The position numbers were made by a program, and so were the translations under genes. Positions 9,209-15,000 of a DNA stretch of 15,000 bases are shown here, one piece after another. The stretch lies in assembly GCA_018398765.1 (NCBI GenBank), contig JAHBMJ010001614.1, positions 1 through 15,000 on the forward strand, given 5' to 3'. The notes beneath the pieces are model-generated. The model saw only the letters and a program-made list of their open reading frames with translations. It made no database searches and was not told the DNA's origin. How positions within the stretch are numbered: position 1 is the first letter of the stretch; the number at the start of each line of letters is the position of its first letter. Source of the stretch: Chromera velia (taxonomy: Eukaryota; Sar; Chromeraceae).

Positions 9209-9401
9209 AATAGTTTTTATAGTCTAGCTCATAATCATAGTATCTAAGAAACTTAAGTGAATATTTTTCAGGATAAAATCTTCTCAAACGGAGTCAATCC
9301 TCACTTTATGACTCAGTCTTTTCTCTAGTGTTTTTGAAAACACATTTACGATCGAACAGATATAAACAGACTGCTAAGCGGGCGGACAGCAATTAAGCCA
9401 A

Positions 9402-9509
9402 TCATGCTGCAACCTTGTTCGGCTTTGCCTTTCCCTTTTTTGTTATGAACCCTCCGTGGATCTCTTCGATCGACTGAGGGTCTATGTAGTACCCTGTCTG
9501 ATCCCCCAA
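9402..9509 (-). CDS. Phosphatase gene, terminal exon
   Basis: Follows a CT-rich tract and CCTGCAG, phase 0. It reads 35 codons containing [16 protein letters not shown] and a lysine-rich tail, ending in TGA at 9404-9402. The IDP.SI..IHGGF wording fits a conserved C-terminal strand-helix rather than random sequence, which supports it as the true end. No AATAAA was seen immediately downstream. Confidence 0.78.
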   Translation of the reverse strand: MGDQTGYYIDPQSIEEIHGGFITKKGKAKPNKVAA

Positions 9510-9766
9510 CTGCAGGAAGGCAGCAGCAATTCACATGCACACACGGACACATTTAGGCAGGCGCGAAATCGTGTATCCACATACACGAATACACACACGT
9601 AAATAAAAAGATACGTCGTTTGCGCGCACCTCCATGCTAAGTCACAGCAAGAACCTTTCTCGATCAAGTCAGATTCTGTGCACGTTCCACGTTGCCGGTC
9701 CTTCCAGTCGCGTGAAAACTTGAATGGTTCATTGACCGCGTCTCTTTGTGCATATAAGCACACACA

Positions 9767-9806
<40 letters not shown>

Positions 9807-9841
9807 CATACACAGGCATACACAGACAGACACAGACACAG

Positions 9842-9881
<40 letters not shown>

Positions 9882-10984
9882 TGGGGGGCGGGGGACATAC
9901 ACAGACAGACAGACAGACAGACAGACATAGACAGATACAGAGAGACACAGAGAGACAGACACACACACACACAAAATAAATCCCCTCAAAGCAAGGCACG
10001 TGGAACTAGTGGAAGTCGACAGACGAAAGCTCCCGCATCGGTCGCCCCGCACTACCTTCCTTCCATGCACGCAGCGTCGCTATCGAAAGAGAGACACGGC
10101 AGCGGACAAATCAAGGAGAACATAGAGAGAGACAGGCAGAGACACAAGAGCCAACAGACAAATGAGTGGATGGATGGAGAGATCGGCCAGGGGGAAAAAG
10201 TCCTTCGATACAGACAGTCAGACCGGCATCGCAGTACAGACTTTGAAACGGCCTCTGGCTGCCTCCCTGACCAACCTACCTGGAGTTTCTGGATTTCCAC
10301 CTTCACGATGCCGCAGTTTGAGATTTTCGTCTCTTTCCCTGGGTGTTGGACGTTCGCCTGCATGCGTCCACGTACGCATACGCATACGCATACACATTCA
10401 CTGACATATACGCTTTTGCACATGCGCAAAAGATCCGTTCAGGAAAGAGAAGAGAGACATAAGAAGTCCACTTCTTTCTCTCTTCTCTTTCCTTGCTTGC
10501 ACTCTCTTCCCTTCTGTGGACGGGGTGCGCTAGTGTCCCCCGTTGGCCTCAGCATGCAAACAAGAAAGGCCCACATCGGTATGATTTTCCAACTTTCAAA
10601 TTGACAGGGGAGCAGACACAGAACAACAACTCACCGGCAGATACTTTCTGAGCAAATGCTTGAAGAACCCGCTGTGTCCTCCTATGATGACAACGGGCTT
10701 CTTGCACTTCTCCGCGTCGAAGCACCAGTCTGCGAATTGTCGAATTCGATCAGAAATTCGGGAGGAGAACGGTTTGTTGCCCTGATTGTCTGAAGGGTCC
10801 AGGGAGGCTTCGTAGAGCTCATGCATGGGCTTCTCCAGAGACGCGAGACGGTGCACCTGTTTAGCCAGTCTGCCCGTCTCCGTGTGTGGAACGGGGGGGA
10901 CGGAGAGAGCAGGCGCCATCGAGATCCCATCAATGTTTCTGGTCATCTCCTGCGCAAAAAAAGAAATGCACACAGGCAAGGATG

Positions 10985-11027
<43 letters not shown>

Positions 11028-13800
11028 AGAGAGAGTGAGAGAGNGGGGAGCAAGGGATGCGGAAGGGAATTAACGAGGCCAAAGGAGCGAACGAAGGCCG
11101 GATGAAGAGGATGGAAAGAGGAAGAGGGGAGGCGGAGGCAGGAAGTAGGGCACAGAGAGCAACAGAATGAATAAAGAAAAAGAAACGCGGAGACAGCAGG
11201 CGCCTGAAAATCAACTTGCATCTATGTGTTAGGGAGCGAACAAGGAGGCGAGAAGCGCTTGAAGGCATTCATTCAGGCAGGTGGACAGATTGAGAGGTAG
11301 AGAGAAAGGATGGTGTAAAAATAAAAAGTCAGCCACGCACCTGAATAGAAGAGAGGATCGCGACGCTCTCGTTGGTTTTGGCGATGCGGTCGCTGAAACC
11401 GATCAGCACTGTCGAGATGGCACGCCTGCATGGATCAAGCGAATGAATGAATGCACGGGACAGGCAGGCAAGCAGGCAGGCAGACTGCAGACATTTTCTC
11501 TTTTTGCCTCCCTTTTGGTAGACAGTCTGAGAGACAGAAAGAAAGACACGCATGCAGATTGGCAGAAAGACGGGGGAGGGGACCAATAGAATCACACAAG
11601 GAAGCAAGAACACAATTGAAAATCAAATAGAAACTCAGTTTCTTCATCCATCCAGTCATTCAGGGCCCTTCCCACTAATCTTCAGACCCCTTTGCCCACG
11701 TGCATCCATTCACATCCAGCCCAACCCTTCAGAAAAGAATATGAATCGGAGAACGGATATCTGTCAAAAAACAAGAACGAGAACAGAAAAGAGACCCACC
11801 GAAGATTCGAGGACACGATCACAGATTCAGGAGCAGAGGGCCCCCCTAGGAGGACGTTCACGTGCTCCCCTGCTGCGTCACCCGCATCGGGTGCCGACCT
11901 GCCGCCATCCATCCATGAATCAATTGAGAGGGGAGTGCATGGTACGGAGGGAGGGAACTTTCACGCATGGGAACATGAAAGTGTGAAGGAATTTCTGTAG
12001 AATTCGAATGCAGAGCTTCTTGTAAAAAAAAACAAAAACAGGCGAAGTCTTTTACCAGCCATCAGATAATTAATGTCGAGTTGCAACACAAACAAAAATT
12101 CGGAGATGGACTGCACGACTCCGTTTTAAACCGCGACTTTCCGATTCCACATGGATTCGAATGAGAAGAGAGATATTCTCAAGCACAATCAGTTAGGTCC
12201 TCTCTCGATCCCTTCGCCCTGCTGACCTGAGGAAGTCCCTGACTGCGATTGCCTGGTCCACCCCCATATCAGACAGGGGCGAGTCCAGCATTTCGGAGTC
12301 AAGGTAGGGGAACAGAAAGAACTCAGACCCAAAAGTCATCAGCAGCCGTGCAAAAATGCCGGGGCCCAGTTTTCTGTTGAAGCAGTAGTTCCACTTCGAC
12401 TCCCTGCAGGCAGGTAGGCAGGCAGGCAGGGCAGGCAGAATCTTGTTGGAGGATCCAGAGGAAGACATACAGATGAGATGCACAGGCATACTCGTGAATG
12501 CATACAAAGGCAAAACACACAACATCTTTGGAATAGAGGGAAGTGAGAAAGGAAGACAGAGGGAATGGGAACGGGGGAAAGGACGGCAGGAGAGGAGTTG
12601 GGGGAGAGATCCTGCAGAGAAGATGCTAGAAAGAAGAGGGACGGGAGAAGAGAATGAAAGAGGACACTTAAGGGTCCAGGAAAAAGACAAAGGACAGACA
12701 GAGTTAGAAGAGGAGGCACTACTGATCAAAATCCGCAGCTCATGGAGAGGCGGAGAGAGAGAGAGACAGAGAAAGAATTTTTCGCAACCCCTTTCGCCCC
12801 GAGCGACCCGTTCACGCGCACGTAGACGCTGCACCTGCCCTTTCAATGCCTTCCCGTACCTGCATTTCTCCCTCCCTGCCTGTCTCTTCCTCCCTACCCG
12901 CCCCCGCATACTTCATATGTCCTCTCTTCATCAGACTACACACACGACAAACAAAAGGATCCGTGAGCGCAGACATCCAACTGACCCGTGTCGGAAGAGG
13001 TAGACGGTTTTTTTGCCTGCCAGATTGGAGTTTTCCGGGGTCAACTGAAGTTTCTGGGTTCGCGTTTTGCGCCCCTCATTCGAGAAGACGGCGAAGAAAA
13101 GAGCGTAGAGGGTAAATTGGCTTTTTACCATGGTGGCGTTCCTGCAAACACAGCAAGGAGAGGATTGGGACTGTGTGTATCCCATCTACACGGCAAGGTA
13201 GAAACGCGCCCCTGCCAGATCATGGGGAAATTAAGGGAAAGGGGGGAGTGGCACAGCAGAGGAAAGAGACAAGCTGCCTCCACTTTAAAAGCAGCGCGAC
13301 AGGGAGTGGAAGAAGGCGACAGAAAAGGACCGCTGCTGGCTGACGCACATAATATGGAACCATCCTCTGAAGTACATTTCCACTTTATTGAAGACATTGT
13401 TGAGAAGCTTGTGCTTGGAGAGAGGGCGGGGCTCGATCCGTGCATGTGGCGTTGAGGGCTTGATGTAGCCCCGCCGCAGAAGGAACGAAGGACAGGCCAC
13501 GTACAGTATGCTGTGCACGAAAAGCACTCCAAAAAAGCCGAAGAGCGCATACTTCAGCGCATAGTCGGGCAGAAAAGCGAAGAACGCCATGGTGAACCAA
13601 AAACCTGCGCAGATTTGGACAGCGTATGCGAGCAAAAGCCACGCTGCGCCAACGAAGAGATTCTCACTCAAGTGTGTATTGGGGATGAAACGCAGATCTA
13701 CAGCGAACGTCGGAGCTGACTGACAGTGCCAGAAGGCGCACTGGCGCAGTCCCAGCAAAAGATCTGAAGTCGGTCCATGATCAGTCTGCAGCTGCCATTC
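9402..13800 (-). CDS. Membrane-anchored histidine phosphatase (phosphoglycerate-mutase-like), multi-exon, 5' end unresolved
   Basis: I reconstructed this from eight exons on the minus strand: about 13791-13349 (or 13785), 13141-12986, 12403-12227, 11898-11800, 11425-11341, 10949-10635, 10357-10280 and 9509-9402 (stop TGA 9404-9402). Phases agree at all seven junctions and the joined frame has no stop. Residues below are numbered from 13800. Two hydrophobic segments lie at about 48-77 and 82-104. The phosphatase domain then shows YLFRHGES (Arg201, His202), SSNLRRA (Arg296), the glutamate in SIQEM (Glu324) and IIGGHSGF (His415). These are the phosphohistidine pocket residues of branch-1 histidine phosphatases, followed by SNCGIV and a basic tail. 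Substrate cannot be read from sequence; this family includes sugar-phosphate and protein phosphatases. The membrane segments imply anchoring to a membrane. A 5' exon with the start codon must lie above 13800. Confidence 0.85.
9759..9985. repeat. Two compound (CA)n(GA)n arrays and (ACAG)n within intron 7
   Basis: (CA)n from about 9759 leads into (GA)n to about 9806. A second (CA)n(GA)n covers about 9842-9881, then (ACAG)n at about 9901-9926 and (AC)n at about 9959-9974. The whole set lies inside the last intron (10279-9510) of the phosphatase gene; on the transcribed strand it reads (CU)n(GU)n. Confidence 0.92.
10280..10357 (-). CDS. Phosphatase gene, short exon [12 protein letters not shown]
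   Basis: A 78-nt, phase 0 exon between CATGCAG and a GTAGGT donor. It gives ANVQHP...[16 protein letters not shown], the last core strand (N-C-G-I-V) of the phosphatase fold. Its small size hides it inside longer meaningless frames. Confidence 0.85.
10371..10393. repeat. (GCATAC)n short array in intron 6
   Basis: Three to four GCATAC/CGCATA units lie close to the 3' splice site of the intron spanning 10634-10358. Confidence 0.8.
10635..10949 (-). CDS. Phosphatase gene, exon with catalytic Glu and GGHSGF
   Basis: Begins after a T-rich tract and GCGCAG. The first codon is the Glu of QEM; a polar insert of about 70 residues follows, and then [20 protein letters not shown] with the second catalytic His. 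It ends before a perfect GTGAGT donor at 10634 in phase 0. The long insert between the Glu and the second His could form a lid over the active site. Confidence 0.9.
10994..11043. repeat. Compound (CA)n(GA)n in intron 5, with an ambiguous base
   Basis: (CA)n to about 11024 and then (GA)n. The undetermined base N at 11044 lies at its edge, consistent with assembly difficulty in the repeat. It lies in the intron 11340-10950. Confidence 0.92.
11341..11425 (-). CDS. Phosphatase gene, exon [11 protein letters not shown]
   Basis: It starts after CATGCAG and completes the split Arg codon, giving [10 protein letters not shown], equivalent to the RA..T helix of the family. It ends at 11341 before GTGCGT in phase 0, just before the catalytic glutamate. 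It is only 85 nt long. Confidence 0.85.
11800..11898 (-). CDS. Phosphatase gene, exon with the VSSNLR strand
   Basis: It starts after GGCGGCAG, phase compatible with the previous exon (AG|G, Arg). It has an acidic/glycine loop followed by [10 protein letters not shown], the strand and start of the substrate-binding arginine motif. The donor GTGGGT at 11799 splits an Arg codon. Confidence 0.8.
12227..12403 (-). CDS. Phosphatase gene, exon continuing RHG-ES and SPLSDMG
   Basis: Starts after CTGCAG at the end of a (CTGC)n tract. It completes the Gly codon and continues GESKWNY, then [11 protein letters not shown], the loop and helix that follow the catalytic His in this family. The donor GTCAGC at 12226 ends it in phase 2. 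A much longer open frame through this exon upstream is intronic read-through. Confidence 0.85.
12404..12439 (-). repeat. (CTGC)n tract forming the intron 2 acceptor region
   Basis: On the minus strand, repeated CTGC/CCTG units run straight into the CTGCAG acceptor of the exon at 12403. The tetranucleotide array supplies the pyrimidine-rich stretch before the splice site. Confidence 0.75.
12986..13141 (-). CDS. Phosphatase gene, exon ending in the RHG motif
   Basis: It starts after a TTTGCAG acceptor with a clear pyrimidine tract and completes a split ATG (Met) codon from the previous exon. It ends at 12986 before a GTCAGT donor, splitting the Gly codon of the catalytic RHG motif. The last residues are a typical first strand of the fold, VYLFRHG. 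Confidence 0.85.
13349..13791 (-). CDS. Phosphatase gene, first resolved exon: two transmembrane segments
   Basis: The frame is closed upstream by TAG at 13806-13804, and no in-frame ATG precedes the membrane segments. The exon must therefore start at an acceptor; GCAG sites permit 13791 or 13785, both phase 0. It encodes a short polar lead, a very hydrophobic Trp/Phe/Leu-rich span, a DYALK turn and a second span ending ACPSFLL. A basic, proline-containing cytoplasm-like segment then leads towards the catalytic domain. It ends at 13349 before a GTGCGT donor, in phase 2. Confidence 0.75.
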
Positions 13801-13805
13801 GAGCT

Positions 13806-14389
13806 AGGGGTGCAGCCTCCAACCAAATTTAACGGACACTTAATTGATCTGCACTCGGGGCGCGCCGGCCGCGGAGAACTTCGATCCCGCCAAAGCACTT
13901 CTCGGGGAAGTTCCCCCGCGCCCCGCGCCCCGCGCTCAGGTCGGGACACACTGAATTGAATTGAATGCAGTGCATGCAGAAGTATATGACTGCCAATGCC
14001 GAGCAGTCTACGGCCGGTATGCTGGGACGTGCTATGCATCCCCGAACCGTTGAAGGATATAAAAAAGAAGTATATACTGGGATCATCAGTGGGATGTAGT
14101 ATGATGTAGTACTCTTTAGTCTCTCCGGTCCTGTATCTGGGATGTACTGGGTGTCACATGATGTCACATGCATCGCTGACATTTACGTATACATCATTCC
14201 GTAGTACGACGATGTACGACGCAGTACGTTGCACACTTGGATGTCATGTGGACGGGTTGTGACTTCGAAGTTCGAACCCGTCGGTAACCTGTGCTATACT
14301 GTCTTAGCAGGAAGCCACACAGACCTCAAGAAAATCTCCTTCAGATGCTTTGAACCACCGCTTTCAATCAGACCTTCTTTTCGTTGCAG
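13806..14389. promoter_or_regulatory. Interval between two divergent genes; promoter or 5' exon region
   Basis: It separates the minus-strand phosphatase from the plus-strand frame at 14396, so it should contain 5' exon(s) and control sequences of one or both. It shows a GC-rich CpG block (13856-13935), TATAAAAAA at 14058-14066 on the plus strand, three 10-bp tandem duplications (14093-14233) and a nested palindrome (14251-14282). No start codon or donor for the phosphatase could be fixed by phase here. The promoter role is inferred from position. Confidence 0.35.
14251..14282. repeat. Nested palindrome GACGGGTT...AACCCGTC
   Basis: Outer arms of 8 bp (14251-14258 and 14275-14282) enclose a perfect 10-bp palindrome ACTTCGAAGT (14262-14271). 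The TTCGAAC wording recalls a tRNA T-loop, but the flanking stem does not pair, so this is not a tRNA. Confidence 0.6.
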
Positions 14390-14395
14390 GCAGTG

Positions 14396-15000
14396 ATGAA
14401 GGGTGAGAGGGAGCCTCTGCCGGTCCCCGACTGGGTTCCGATCGTGCTGCGAGGAGAAGCCCATCCTGTGAAGGAAGAGGGAAAAAATGGCACGATATCA
14501 GATTCAGAGCTTGGTTGGTGTTTCCAGAGACGGCCTCTGATCACAGTGGACGTGCAGACACTGACTCATGACTACGGAGCGACAGATGCAGAACAAATGA
14601 TGAAGGCCGTCTCCTCAGTTTCTCCGCGCTATACCCCCCTCTTGAGGTGGTCAGGGATTGGGACAAGATGGCATCTTTTCAGCGAGTTCCTTGGAGGACC
14701 TGGGGGGGAGTGGGCAGTTCGGTCAGGGACACACCCTCCACCTGAGCCCCCTGAGGACCCTCTGCTGTTCGAAGCGTTTGTGGCCTTTGCTCGGCATCTC
14801 GGTAGGGTGACAACGTACAGGGCACTTGCACTGGACGATAGGGGGCTGGCTGCTATTCTCGAGAAGGGACAGATAGGACCGACAGGGGAGTGCCTGAAGG
14901 GAAGGACGCCCGAGGAATTGAACGGAATTGTGCACTTGCATGGGGTGGCAAAAGTGTTGGTGTGCAGGCTTTATATAGCACACTTAGAGAGAATACTCGG
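14396..15000 (+). CDS. Uncharacterised protein, N-terminal part, runs off the window
   Basis: ATG at 14396 opens 201 codons without a stop to the window edge. In-frame TGA at 14351 limits the frame upstream. A good splice acceptor (pyrimidine tract then GTTGCAG, ending at 14389) lies 6 bases before the ATG and the frame is open across it. Either the ATG is the start after a 5' UTR intron, or this is an internal exon beginning at 14390. The protein is soluble-looking, rich in Gly/Pro and Leu, with no membrane segment. It has a polar N-terminus, a Trp-rich middle (RWSGIGTRWHLF), a PPPEPPED turn, then RVTTYRALALDDRGLAAILEKG. I do not recognise the family. The YRAL...L..IL..G wording slightly resembles the first strand and helix of ADP-ribosyltransferase folds, which is only a weak guess. 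Confidence 0.6.
   Translation, partial: MKGEREPLPVPDWVPIVLRGEAHPVKEEGKNGTISDSELGWCFQRRPLITVDVQTLTHDYGATDAEQMMKAVSSVSPRYTPLLRWSGIGTRWHLFSEFLGGPGGEWAVRSGTHPPPEPPEDPLLFEAFVAFARHLGRVTTYRALALDDRGLAAILEKGQIGPTGECLKGRTPEELNGIVHLHGVAKVLVCRLYIAHLERIL

Noticed and set aside
9482-9999. Long minus-strand frames across the compound repeats
   Set aside because: They are low-complexity translations of (CT)n/(GT)n inside intron 7. The segment with DWKDRQRG at about 9640-9735 was considered as an exon but the cleaner phase-0 exon at 9509-9402 explains the C-terminus.
9678-10604. 308-codon plus-strand frame
   Set aside because: It runs through (CA)n/(GA)n and antisense to a well-supported exon (10357-10280); it is rich in His/Thr/Arg repeats.
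12193-12909. 238-codon minus-strand frame as a single-exon gene
   Set aside because: Only 12403-12227 is protein-like. The upstream part is Ser/Leu-rich intronic read-through, and the splice model gives an intact phosphatase.
13698-14182. Overlapping minus-strand frames upstream of the phosphatase, as its first exon
   Set aside because: Peptides beginning at 14182, 14039 or 13975 do not join the 13791 exon in phase through any good donor. They may hold part of the 5' exon but I cannot show it.
14251-14285. tRNA-like TTCGAAC box
   Set aside because: The bases on either side of the loop do not form a T stem, and no acceptor, D or anticodon arms are present.

Overview
The window looks like nuclear DNA from a microbial eukaryote with spliced genes, many microsatellites and decayed retrotransposons. 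Canonical GT-AG introns, a non-LTR retrotransposon, an LTR retrotransposon fragment and long (CT)n/(GT)n arrays exclude a bacterial or organelle source. A chromerid-type or other alveolate/stramenopile alga would fit, but the organism is an inference. No tRNA, rRNA or CRISPR array was seen.

Layout. Positions 1-907 hold the 3' end of a Ty1/copia-like LTR element: an RNase H coding fragment with one in-frame stop, a short purine-rich tract, and a candidate 204-bp 3' LTR bounded by TGATT...AATCA. At the LTR edge a 5'-truncated, multiply broken non-LTR (LINE) retrotransposon begins. It runs to a 10-A tail at 4196-4205 and carries the end of an endonuclease, a reverse transcriptase with YADD, and a CCHC C-terminal domain. 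About 4206-7900 has no gene I can support; it holds palindromes, a TGCACC cluster, a G15 run and small microsatellites. 7915-8520 is a large compound (CT)n(GT)n tract. 8520-9030 is AT-rich, and 9036-9208 is a small structured unit ending in (TAAG)n, possibly a SINE-like element.

The main gene lies on the minus strand, about 13800 down to 9402. I resolved eight exons; their seven phase-compatible junctions join into a single reading frame of at least 484 residues (489 if counted from 13800). It encodes two membrane segments followed by a branch-1 histidine phosphatase (phosphoglycerate-mutase-like) domain with all expected active-site residues. Its 5' exon(s) are not resolved. Every acceptor reads GCAG, and several introns are filled with microsatellites, some of which form the tract in front of the 3' splice site.

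From 14396 to the window end, on the plus strand, an open frame of 201 codons runs off the edge. It follows a matching GCAG splice acceptor and has no family I recognise. The interval between the two divergent genes (about 13806-14390) is rich in short tandem 10-bp duplications and nested palindromes.
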